In this document: piece by piece, positions 24,291 through 30,967 of the stretch
How the letters are laid out: every line of letters begins with the position of its first letter
How positions within the stretch are numbered: position 1 is the stretch's first letter
Origin: CALCCV01 sp964388665
GTDB lineage: Bacteria > Bdellovibrionota > Bdellovibrionia > Bdellovibrionales > Bdellovibrionaceae
Assembly (NCBI GenBank): GCA_964388665.1
Contig: CAYMBJ010000044.1
Coordinates: 1 to 30,967, forward strand
Reading direction: 5' to 3'
DNA: 30,967 bases
Position numbers and translations under genes: made by a program
The notes under the pieces: generated by a model
The model's input: only the letters and a program-made list of their open reading frames with translations
The model's database searches: none
What the model was told of the DNA's origin: nothing

Positions 24291-25150
24291 TTAGAAAGCG
24301 AATCATAGCCGGCCTCTAGGTTTGAGGCTCGGTATCCAATCTGTGTCAAATAGAAGCTGACTCCGGCGCTCATGACTCCATCGCGACTGACAACAACCAG
24401 TGGCTGATCTTGGCTGATACCCATCTTTTCGAGCAACCAAATGCTTTCTGTTTTGAAGCGATTGCGTTCAAAGAGTTTGTTGGCTTCTAGCTCGAGTGCT
24501 TTTCCGCTCCAAAACCGACTGATTGGGTTGAGTTTTTGCTGCTCCGGCGAACGAATGTCCAAGACGACAAACATTTCGGGCTGACTTTTTACAAAATCTG
24601 CGGCCGTGGTTCGCAGATTTTGCTGTGGATTTGGTTTCCAGGCGGGGAGATTGCGAGTCGCTTTATCCAGTGCCCCAACAAAGAGCTCTGGATAGTCTTC
24701 GCGGTTGAGGATTTGAATTTCCTTAACGCCCAAAAAAGCCAGCGTCCAGGCGAGCCGTCCATCGGCGCCCACACTCTTGCGGTCAGTAAAAATCACGGCG
24801 CAACGATTTGGCGCTACACCAATGAGCGCCAATCTTTCTGCAAGTTCCTGAAGATCTTTGGACAATATTCCTTTGTGAGACTCGCCAGGATTTGCAAAGT
24901 CTTGCCATCGCACCAAAACGCTTCCGGGCACGCGCTTGAGCTGAAACTCGTATAACGAGCGCGAATCCAAAAGCGCACATTCATCCTTTTGCACTTTTCG
25001 TAACCAGGTGGCCTTTTCTGCCTTCATGTCTTTGGTGATCTTTACCTTCGGCACTTGCTTTTCTTCGCGCGTGCGCGTGGGCTTGGGCGCGCACGCAGAG
25101 ATACCAAGCACCAAGCAGATCGTGACAAGCCATCTTCCCTGACTCATCAT
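24287..25150 (-). CDS. Lipoprotein with two inactive rhodanese domains
   Basis: 287 residues. Lipobox GISAC gives lipidated Cys20. Domain 1 (about 40-165) has the rhodanese LLDSRSLYEFQLKRVPGSV opening; domain 2 (about 180-285) has VVLDIRSPEQQ and ends GYRASNLEAGYDSL. In both, the catalytic cysteine of the active-site loop is missing: AVIFTDRKS (about 119-126) and LVVVSRDG (251-258). It is therefore unlikely to transfer sulfur and more likely binds a ligand or protein in the periplasm. Its ATG overlaps the lysS stop by four bases, so it is coupled to a housekeeping gene with no obvious functional link. Confidence 0.87.
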   Translation of the reverse strand: MMSQGRWLVTICLVLGISACAPKPTRTREEKQVPKVKITKDMKAEKATWLRKVQKDECALLDSRSLYEFQLKRVPGSVLVRWQDFANPGESHKGILSKDLQELAERLALIGVAPNRCAVIFTDRKSVGADGRLAWTLAFLGVKEIQILNREDYPELFVGALDKATRNLPAWKPNPQQNLRTTAADFVKSQPEMFVVLDIRSPEQQKLNPISRFWSGKALELEANKLFERNRFKTESIWLLEKMGISQDQPLVVVSRDGVMSAGVSFYLTQIGYRASNLEAGYDSLSK

Positions 25151-26625
25151 TTGTGCTTCATCGTAGGGAAAAAGATGATGTCGCGAATGCTAGGGCGGTC
25201 GGTTAAGATCATCACAATTCGTTCTATACCGATGCCCACGCCACCCGTTGGCGGAAGACCAGACTCAATCGCCAACACAAAGTCCTCATCCATTGGGTGG
25301 GCCTCTTCATCGACTCCACGTTTGGACTCTTGTTCTTTGAGACGAGAGGACTGCTCTTCAGGGTCATTCAACTCAGTGAAGGAGTTGCCAATCTCCATAT
25401 AGGCCGCAAAGGGTTCAAAGCGCTCGACGTAACCAATGTCCTTGCGATGACCCTTGGACAGCGGTGAGATTTCGAGTGGGTGATCCATCACAATGGTCGG
25501 GTTCCACAAATGCTTTTCTGCACAGAGTTCAAAAAGCTCCATAAACATTTCGCCGCGTGAGGGTTGGGTCTTAAGATCTGAGCCATTGGCTTTGCATGCA
25601 TCAAAAAGCTCTTTATCGCTGGCAGCACCGGGATCAACTCCTGCATACTCGCGGACGCCGTCAATAACACGTAGGCGGCGCCACGGCGGTGTGAAATCAA
25701 TATCCTTGCCCTGGTATTGAAACTTCAATGTCCCTTTGATTTTCATGCAAAGGTGACAGATCAAGTCTTCAAACTGTTTCATTTGATATTCGTAATCTGT
25801 GTAGGCCTCATAGAACTCGAGCATCGTGAACTCAGGATTGTGTGAGCGATCAATGCTTTCGTTACGGAAGTTTTTGTTGATCTCATAGACCTTTTCAAAT
25901 CCGCCAACCACAAGTCTTTTTAGGTAGAGCTCGGGTGAGATCTTCAAATACAACTTCATATCGAGCGCGCGATGATGCGTGGTGAATGGGTGCGCCGCTG
26001 CACCACCATATAGAGGTTGAAGCATTGGAGTTTCCACTTCCATAAAGCCACGATCATCAAGAAAGCGACGTATCTCTTTGATGATATTTGAGCGAGTCAC
26101 AAACACCTGACGCGAGTCTGCATCAGCAATCAGATCCAAGTGACGATGCCGGTATTTGATTTCGATATCTTGAATGCCGTGAAATTTTTCGGGCAGGGGC
26201 TCAATGGTTTTGGTCAAAATTTTAAACGAGCGGGCGTGCAGCGATAGCTCACCCTTTTGAGAGCGAAAGGGAAAGCCCTCAATGCCAACAAAATCTCCCA
26301 AATCCACATGTTCAAAAGCAAAAAGATCGTCGGGAGTGAGCTCCTCCGTGCGCAAATAGATCTGCAGCGCACCTTGACCATCCTGAATATTGAAAAAGCT
26401 GGCCTTGCCCATGACCCTTAAAGTCATCAGTCGGCCGGCCATCTTAAACATGGATTCAGGCTTTTTTTCACCATTTGCTAAATTGCCATAGTCTTTGTGA
26501 ATTTGCCCAGTGAGCGCCGTGCGCTCATAGGTGTGCGGAAAAATTTCAATGCCCTTCGCCTTTAAGGCGTGAAGTTTCTTTCTCTTTTCCGCTCGCAAAG
26601 GATTGTCTTGAGAATTTGCGCTCAT
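25147..26625 (-). CDS. lysS: Lysyl-tRNA synthetase, class II
   Basis: 492 residues, the usual bacterial length. An N-terminal OB-fold (about 60-160) binds the anticodon. The class II catalytic core follows: motif 2 near residue 255 (FRNESIDRSHNPEFTMLEF) and motif 3 near 460-475 (GGVGIGIERIVMILTD), ending in RDIIFFP. It attaches lysine to tRNA-Lys in the cytoplasm. It lies 99 bp downstream of fbaB on the same strand; a weak TTGCTG/TACTCT promoter-like pair is visible in that gap. The rhodanese lipoprotein gene is coupled to its end. Confidence 0.97.
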   Translation of the reverse strand: MSANSQDNPLRAEKRKKLHALKAKGIEIFPHTYERTALTGQIHKDYGNLANGEKKPESMFKMAGRLMTLRVMGKASFFNIQDGQGALQIYLRTEELTPDDLFAFEHVDLGDFVGIEGFPFRSQKGELSLHARSFKILTKTIEPLPEKFHGIQDIEIKYRHRHLDLIADADSRQVFVTRSNIIKEIRRFLDDRGFMEVETPMLQPLYGGAAAHPFTTHHRALDMKLYLKISPELYLKRLVVGGFEKVYEINKNFRNESIDRSHNPEFTMLEFYEAYTDYEYQMKQFEDLICHLCMKIKGTLKFQYQGKDIDFTPPWRRLRVIDGVREYAGVDPGAASDKELFDACKANGSDLKTQPSRGEMFMELFELCAEKHLWNPTIVMDHPLEISPLSKGHRKDIGYVERFEPFAAYMEIGNSFTELNDPEEQSSRLKEQESKRGVDEEAHPMDEDFVLAIESGLPPTGGVGIGIERIVMILTDRPSIRDIIFFPTMKHK

Positions 26626-26692
26626 TCGTGCTCGCTTTCGTAGTCATTCAACAAAGAGTAAGTGATCTTTTGTTTACAGCAAAAATTAATGT

Positions 26693-26702
26693 GAGTCGAC
26701 TC
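26693..26702. other. 10-bp palindrome in the fbaB-lysS gap
   Basis: GAGTCGACTC is a perfect palindrome about 70 bp upstream of lysS and 23 bp downstream of the fbaB stop codon. It has no loop or T-run, so it is not a terminator; it may be a protein-binding site or chance. Confidence 0.3.
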
Positions 26703-26724
26703 GCGAATCAGCAGCGCCGACACT

Positions 26725-27648
26725 CTAAAGTTTTTTGCCAGAAAATGCATCCATCACATCGTGCAAAAGCTGGATGGCCTCTTTGCGCGGTCGCTGAAAG
26801 GCGTTTCGTCCCATGATGCTGCCAAAAGCACCACCTTGAGCGAGCTGCTGTACATCTGCCAAGAGCTCATTGGTGGATTTGGCTTCGCCGCCAGAAAAAA
26901 TCACCACGCGCTTGCCGTTAAAGCAAGACTGCACAACATGGCGGGTGCGATCCGCTAGTGTCGAAATCTTTATCCCTTGTGCCTCATAAACTTTTCGAGC
27001 CGCATCTTGTTCAATGTAAGCTGTCGGCGGTTTCACTTTGATAAAGTGCGCACCCAACTGGGCGGCAATGTGAGCGGCATAGGCAATGACATCAATTCCA
27101 GTTTCGCCCTCTTTGGAAATTTGTTCCCCGCGCGCGTAAGACCAAATCACCACCACCAGGCCCGCTTCTTTAGCGGCTGCGGCTGCCATCGAAATCTCTT
27201 CGTACATCTGCTTGCGCAATTCACTTCCGGGATAAATCGTAAAACCAATTCCAGCACAGCCTAGGCGTAGGGCATCTTCCACAGAAGAGGTGAGGGCACT
27301 GATGGGCGATTTGGAGCCATACAGAGTGTCTGAATTGTTGATCTTTAGTATGAGCGGAATCTCTCCGGCAAAGTCGCGGGCGCAAGCCTCGAGAGGGCCA
27401 ATCGGCGCCGCATAGGCATTGCAACCACTCTCGATCGCCAGCTCAAAGTGATAGGCCGGATCATAGGCATCGGGGTTTACCGCAAAGGAGCGAGCGGGAC
27501 CGTGCTCAAAGCCCTGATCCACCGGCAAAATCACCAGCTTTCCGCTGCCAGCTAAACGCCCATGATTGAGAATTCGCGCCATATTGGTCAAGGTCCCTGG
27601 ATTGTCGGCTCCGTACCAGCTTAAAATCTCTCTCACTCTTGGTGTCAT
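26725..27648 (-). CDS. fbaB: Class I fructose-bisphosphate aldolase (DhnA/FbaB type)
   Basis: 307 residues, ATG preceded by AAGGAGCG. It cleaves fructose 1,6-bisphosphate to dihydroxyacetone phosphate and glyceraldehyde 3-phosphate (glycolysis) and the reverse (gluconeogenesis), by a Schiff-base lysine and without metal. Visible motifs: ILPVDQGFEHGP (residues 40-51), the strand with the likely Schiff-base lysine HFIKVKPPT (Lys204 or Lys206) and the phosphate-binding VVIFSGGEAKS and GSIMGRNAFQR. FbaB-type enzymes are often favoured in gluconeogenic growth, which fits an amino-acid-feeding organism, but that is inference. First gene of the fbaB-lysS-rhodanese series. Confidence 0.93.
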   Translation of the reverse strand: MTPRVREILSWYGADNPGTLTNMARILNHGRLAGSGKLVILPVDQGFEHGPARSFAVNPDAYDPAYHFELAIESGCNAYAAPIGPLEACARDFAGEIPLILKINNSDTLYGSKSPISALTSSVEDALRLGCAGIGFTIYPGSELRKQMYEEISMAAAAAKEAGLVVVIWSYARGEQISKEGETGIDVIAYAAHIAAQLGAHFIKVKPPTAYIEQDAARKVYEAQGIKISTLADRTRHVVQSCFNGKRVVIFSGGEAKSTNELLADVQQLAQGGAFGSIMGRNAFQRPRKEAIQLLHDVMDAFSGKKL

Positions 27649-27853
27649 GATCGCTCCTTAATTAATGTTGTGATATTGCGACTGAACACAGGAACTTAGA
27701 TCGAATCCGATTTGCAGGGCAAGTCTTTGGCGCCATTAACACGGCTCGTAGAGGCGTAGTTAAAATAAAAACGGGCAAAAAAAGCCTGCTTTCGACTGGA
27801 TGATTGTGGTAAACTCAGTTGAGGCTAGTACTTAGAGAATTTTGGAGAAGAAG

Positions 27854-28402
27854 ATGCAGATTTCCGTAGAAAGCACCCCGAACCCGGCCACCCTGAAGTT
27901 TCAATTTGATTTTGATATCCCCCTTACTGAGGGCGTTGAAATCAATAACCCGGGCGAAAGCGACTTTTCGCCGCTTGCAGCAAAAATTTTTGGTTTCCCA
28001 TGGACGAGTAAGATTTTCTTGGGCAAAAATTTTATCAGCGTGACCAAGCAAGACTGGGTAGACTGGGAGTCTCTTGCTGAACCTTTACGCGGCCTCATTC
28101 AAGAGCACTTTGAAGCGGGCGAGCCTGCCATTATCGAAGCAAAGCCCGCCGATGCAGGCTTTGTCGCAGAAGATACTGAGATCGTGCGCAAAATCAAATC
28201 AGTGCTGGCCAATGAAATTCGCCCCTTTGTTGCAATGGATGGCGGCGACATTGTCTTTCATAACTTCTCTGACGGCATCTTGCAGGTCAAAATGCAAGGA
28301 AGCTGCAATGGTTGCCCTAGCGCTGCCGCGACTCTTAAGGATGGGGTAGAAGTGCGAATGAAAGAACTCATCCCTGAAGTTCTTGAAGTGCAGACTTTTT
28401 AA
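27854..28402 (+). CDS. NfuA/NFU1-like Fe-S cluster carrier
   Basis: 182 residues from the ATG at 27854 (GGAG six bases upstream; the in-frame TTG at 27842 sits before that site and is rejected). Residues 1-85 are the Nfu N-terminal domain, opening STPNPATLKF as in mitochondrial NFU1. Residues about 105-180 are the NifU-like C-terminal domain with Cys151-x-x-Cys154 (GSCNGCPSAAATLKDGVE), where a 4Fe-4S cluster is held at a dimer interface and handed to client proteins. E. coli NfuA has a different N-terminal domain, so the symbol is left out. It is monocistronic, divergent from fbaB. Confidence 0.92.
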   Translation: MQISVESTPNPATLKFQFDFDIPLTEGVEINNPGESDFSPLAAKIFGFPWTSKIFLGKNFISVTKQDWVDWESLAEPLRGLIQEHFEAGEPAIIEAKPADAGFVAEDTEIVRKIKSVLANEIRPFVAMDGGDIVFHNFSDGILQVKMQGSCNGCPSAAATLKDGVEVRMKELIPEVLEVQTF

Positions 28403-28425
28403 TTTCTTCAAAGTTTTTGTTTTTG

Positions 28426-28543
28426 TTGACAGAAGAAGAGGATAGGCCTAGCTTTGTTCTTCTTCAACGTACCTCGGTTGACATTTTGGTTTTACCACCG
28501 ATCTTTCAAAAGACTGAGTTTTGAGTCCAAAAATTTATCACGT
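28426..28543 (+). promoter_or_regulatory. Two -35 consensus boxes upstream of initiator tRNA
   Basis: TTGACA occurs perfectly at 28426-28431 and again at 28478-28483. The first has TAGCTT at a 17-base spacing; the second has only a poor ATCTTT there. Strong promoters are expected for an initiator tRNA gene. Which one is used cannot be settled from sequence. Confidence 0.4.
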
Positions 28544-28620
<77 letters not shown>

Positions 28621-28727
28621 ATTTTTAACCCACGAGAAATTGGTAAGTAGATGAAAAGACAGTGGAAACAAAAACTGAAAACTCCAAGGATGAGGCTTAA
28701 AGGTTAAAAAGTTAAACGGAGTAGGAG

Positions 28728-29801
28728 ATGAAATTAAAAATCAACGACTCCTACCACATCTCTGACATCGCCCTCTCCGACAAAGCCGCCTACCTCGAAC
28801 ACTTCAAAGAAAAACGAATTTACGATCAGACTCTAGCGATTCCGTTTCCTTATACGGAAGCTGATGCCGATTGGTGGATCAATCACAATATCGAAGCCAC
28901 TGCCAAGCAAGGCGGTCGCTCGGTCAATTGGGCGATTCGCAGATCAAGCGACAATTTCCTCGTTGGTGGGATCGGATTCTTAGGACTTACAATCGGCGAA
29001 GACCACAAAGCCGAGCTTGGTTATTGGCTGGCGAAGCCATACTGGAAAAACGGCATCATGACCGCCTCCGTTAAGAAAGCGGTTGAATTTGCTTTCAAGG
29101 AATTTGGTCTCACTCGTATCACTGCCAATGTTTTTCATTTCAATATTGGTTCTGCCAGAGTTTTAGAAAAGGCAGGATTTCAATGCGAGGGCTATCTCCG
29201 CAGTCATTACAAAAAAGACGGTAAGATTTTTGATGGCAAGTTGTATGCGATATTGAATTCGGACCTTAGCAATTCCGTCAAAATTCGTCCACTCAAGCCT
29301 GATTCAACAACTGAAATTGACCTGATCGCCAAGAGAATGCGCGAAACCCTTGTCGAGGTACTCGGCGAGGAAGAAGGCGGCTCGATGTACACGATGGATT
29401 GGCTCAAACAAAGAGTCATGTTCCATCTCGATCCGAAGCAAAGCACGGCTAAGGTCTTTCTTGCCGAAAATAGCGAAAACCAAATTCTTGGTCATACCAT
29501 CGTGCGAATCGACAAAGATGATCAGGGAAAATCTATTGGATTATTTTCGACCACCTTTGTCGCTCCTGAATTCAGAAGGCAGGCTGTAGCCACGCGGCTC
29601 TTATCGCAAGGTGAGGATTGGATGCGTGGGCATGGCATGACCGAGGCGGCTACCTATACATCTGATTCAAACACGAAGCTCATTAATCTCTATGCCGATC
29701 ACGGCTACAAAATCACAGATAAATATCCTGAAAAGAAAATGATTAAGATCGCTAAAGCACTTGGTCACGCTTCAAGTGGTTTGGATGAGAGATACACATG
29801 A
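28728..29801 (+). CDS. Fusion of two GNAT acetyltransferase domains
   Basis: 357 residues, ATG preceded by ACGGAG. Residues about 5-180 are a RimJ/RimL-type GNAT domain (WAIRRSSDNFLVGGIGFLGL, ELGYWLAKPYWKNGIMTASV, NIGSARVLEKAGFQCEG). Residues about 185-345 are a second GNAT domain (FVAPEFRRQAVATRLL acetyl-CoA loop, NLYADHGYKI near the end). Each should bind acetyl-CoA and acetylate an amine; targets (ribosomal N-termini, small amines, antibiotics) cannot be told apart. Its stop overlaps the next start by four bases. Same-strand chain with the Rid and DUF1653-GNAT genes, located about 107 bp after the initiator tRNA. Confidence 0.9.
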   Translation: MKLKINDSYHISDIALSDKAAYLEHFKEKRIYDQTLAIPFPYTEADADWWINHNIEATAKQGGRSVNWAIRRSSDNFLVGGIGFLGLTIGEDHKAELGYWLAKPYWKNGIMTASVKKAVEFAFKEFGLTRITANVFHFNIGSARVLEKAGFQCEGYLRSHYKKDGKIFDGKLYAILNSDLSNSVKIRPLKPDSTTEIDLIAKRMRETLVEVLGEEEGGSMYTMDWLKQRVMFHLDPKQSTAKVFLAENSENQILGHTIVRIDKDDQGKSIGLFSTTFVAPEFRRQAVATRLLSQGEDWMRGHGMTEAATYTSDSNTKLINLYADHGYKITDKYPEKKMIKIAKALGHASSGLDERYT

Positions 29802-30223
29802 AGCTGAGTGAATCTGGCAATGCAAAGCGGACCTTCAGTGGTGCTCCTTGGGAAAAGAAAGTTGGCTATTGCCGTGCCATTCGCATGGGCAACACCATTG
29901 CGGTGACTGGCACCGCGTCTGTTTCAGAAGACGGCAAAGTCTTTGCCGTTGGTAAACCGTATGAACAAGCAAAGCGATGCCTTGAAATCATTGAAATGGC
30001 GATTGCACCGCTTGGCGCGACTCTAAAAGACATCATTCGTACTCGTATATTTGTGACGGACATCTCGCAGTGGCAAGAGTTCGGTCGCGCTCATGGCGAA
30101 TTTTTTGCCGATCATTCTCCTGCTACCACGATGGTTGAAGTCAAAGCTCTAATTGATCCTGACATGCTGGTTGAGATTGAAGCTGATGCCATTCTATCGG
30201 AGTCGAAAGAAAATCAGTCATGA
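29798..30223 (+). CDS. Rid-family (YjgF/YER057c/UK114) protein without the catalytic arginine
   Basis: 141 residues, full length for the family. Core motifs: GNTIAVTGTAS, EQAKRCLEIIEMAIAPLGATLKDII, RTRIFVTDISQW, and the ending DPDMLVEIEADAI. RidA proper destroys reactive enamine/imine intermediates using an arginine in the PAR segment before VEV. Here that segment reads SPATTMVEV, so the arginine is replaced by Thr110. The protein therefore belongs to a Rid group without proven deaminase activity. ATGA overlaps at both ends couple it tightly to the GNAT fusion and the DUF1653-GNAT gene, which suggests that its substrate is related to their acetylation targets. Confidence 0.93.
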   Translation: MKLSESGNAKRTFSGAPWEKKVGYCRAIRMGNTIAVTGTASVSEDGKVFAVGKPYEQAKRCLEIIEMAIAPLGATLKDIIRTRIFVTDISQWQEFGRAHGEFFADHSPATTMVEVKALIDPDMLVEIEADAILSESKENQS

Positions 30224-30858
30224 AGCTTTACCATCATTATAAAAACAACCCCTATACTTACGTTGGACTTGCTAGACATAGCGAAACTCTCGAAGAAATG
30301 GTCATTTACGAGACTCGGTACGAAAATGCCCAAGGCAAAGTTTGGGTAAGGCCCAAGCAAATGTTTTTTGAATCCATTGAACTCAACGGCAAGTCCACTC
30401 CGCGATTCAAAGAAATTCCGCTCGAAATTACAATGACGACCGATGTTACTGAGGCAGATATCAATATCATCGCGCCTCTCATCGAAAAGTCTTTTGGCCA
30501 GTGGGATTCCAAATGGTTCTACTCGACCTTTAATCAACACAAGAAATTCCATTTAGCGATTGCCTACATTGAGAATCTGCCTGTGGGATTCAAAATTGGC
30601 TACGAACGAGATCAAAATGAATTCTATAGCTGGCTTGGTGGTGTCCTTCCTGAATACCGAGGTTTGAGTATCGCAAAAGACCTGATGGCGGCTCAACATG
30701 ATTGGTGTCGAAAACAAGGTTATGCAAAAATCGGAACTAAGACACAAAATCGATTCAAAGCGATGCTGATGCTCAATATTAAAAACGGATTTGAAATCAT
30801 CGGTACTGATCCAACCGACAAAGACGGAATGAAAATCCTAATGGAAAAGAAAATATGA
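30220..30858 (+). CDS. DUF1653-GNAT fusion protein
   Basis: 212 residues. Residues 1-70 match DUF1653, a small beta domain usually encoded alone: HHYKNNPYTYVGLARHSET, EEMVIYETRY, VWVRPKQMFFE and PRF. Residues about 75-212 are a GNAT acetyltransferase (PEYRGLSIAKDLMAAQ loop, then the MLMLNIKNGFEIIGT segment typical of the GNAT C-terminal strand). The join is unusual. Its start overlaps the Rid gene stop by four bases and its stop overlaps a possible next start by four bases. Function unknown; probable N-acetylation of a small molecule or protein. Confidence 0.88.
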   Translation: MKLYHHYKNNPYTYVGLARHSETLEEMVIYETRYENAQGKVWVRPKQMFFESIELNGKSTPRFKEIPLEITMTTDVTEADINIIAPLIEKSFGQWDSKWFYSTFNQHKKFHLAIAYIENLPVGFKIGYERDQNEFYSWLGGVLPEYRGLSIAKDLMAAQHDWCRKQGYAKIGTKTQNRFKAMLMLNIKNGFEIIGTDPTDKDGMKILMEKKI

Positions 30859-30872
30859 CGGAGGAAGAACCT

Positions 30873-30967
30873 ATGAAAGAAATTTTAAAGACCTTATCGA
30901 CGGTGACTGGCTACCCGGATCGGTGGAATCTCCGCGTAAATTTGGTTTTTCGTAAAATTCAATTTTT
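30873..30967 (+). CDS. Start of a further gene, cut by the window end
   Basis: ATG at 30873 has a GGAGG site at 30860-30864, eight bases upstream, and opens MKEILKTLSTVTGYPDRW. An in-frame ATG at 30855 would give the same 4-base ATGA overlap seen at the two junctions upstream, so the true start is either. The visible 31 residues match no family I recognise. Likely the fourth gene of the chain. Confidence 0.5.
   Translation, partial: MKEILKTLSTVTGYPDRWNLRVNLVFRKIQF

Overview
The window most resembles the chromosome of a Bdellovibrionota-type (Bdellovibrio/Oligoflexia-like) Gram-negative bacterium. The clues are the many lipoproteins with an FQACQK-type lipobox followed by a GGNG(x)PY(D/E)G motif, two copies of a Planctomycete-cytochrome-like lipoprotein paired with a Tat-exported DUF1552 protein, several outer-membrane beta-barrels, and a regulator fusing TPRs to winged helices. 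Base composition is near half GC. The taxonomic assignment is inference from gene content; no rRNA is present.

Layout. 1-400: little, apart from a possible decayed small lipoprotein. 402-3289 (minus): a lipoprotein gene followed, in a 1-bp overlap, by a TPR/winged-helix regulator. 3531-8433 (plus), divergent from it: PSCyt lipoprotein, DUF1552 protein and two further lipoproteins, one a partial paralogue of the minus-strand lipoprotein. 8469-10680: a LysR regulator divergent from an exported MsrB-MsrA fusion, with a T-N11-A dyad between them. 10731-19668: an apparently undescribed envelope-spanning gene set in two divergent arms. The minus arm encodes a GYF-domain membrane protein, a long cytoplasmic coiled-coil protein, a LysM lipoprotein and an outer-membrane barrel. 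The plus arm encodes a PEGA/TPR lipoprotein, a membrane protein whose cytoplasmic half looks like flagellar FliG (so an FliF/FliG-like single chain), and a second small barrel. 19715-20945: an orphan sulfotransferase-like gene and a gene-poor stretch. 20946-24226: the second PSCyt/DUF1552 pair, translationally coupled. 24287-27648 (minus): fbaB, lysS and a catalytically dead double-rhodanese lipoprotein. 27854-28620: an NfuA-like Fe-S protein and the initiator tRNA. 28728-30967: a chain of ATGA-coupled genes (GNAT-GNAT fusion, Rid-family protein lacking the usual arginine, DUF1653-GNAT fusion, and a truncated next gene).

The strongest candidate for a new system is 10731-19668. Its products are predicted to occupy cytoplasm, inner membrane, periplasm/peptidoglycan and outer membrane, around a protein built like the base of a flagellar rotor. 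No other flagellar gene (no FliM/FliN, MotA/MotB, rod or export gene) lies in the window. The function (gliding-type motility, polarity, envelope anchoring) is not decided by the sequence.
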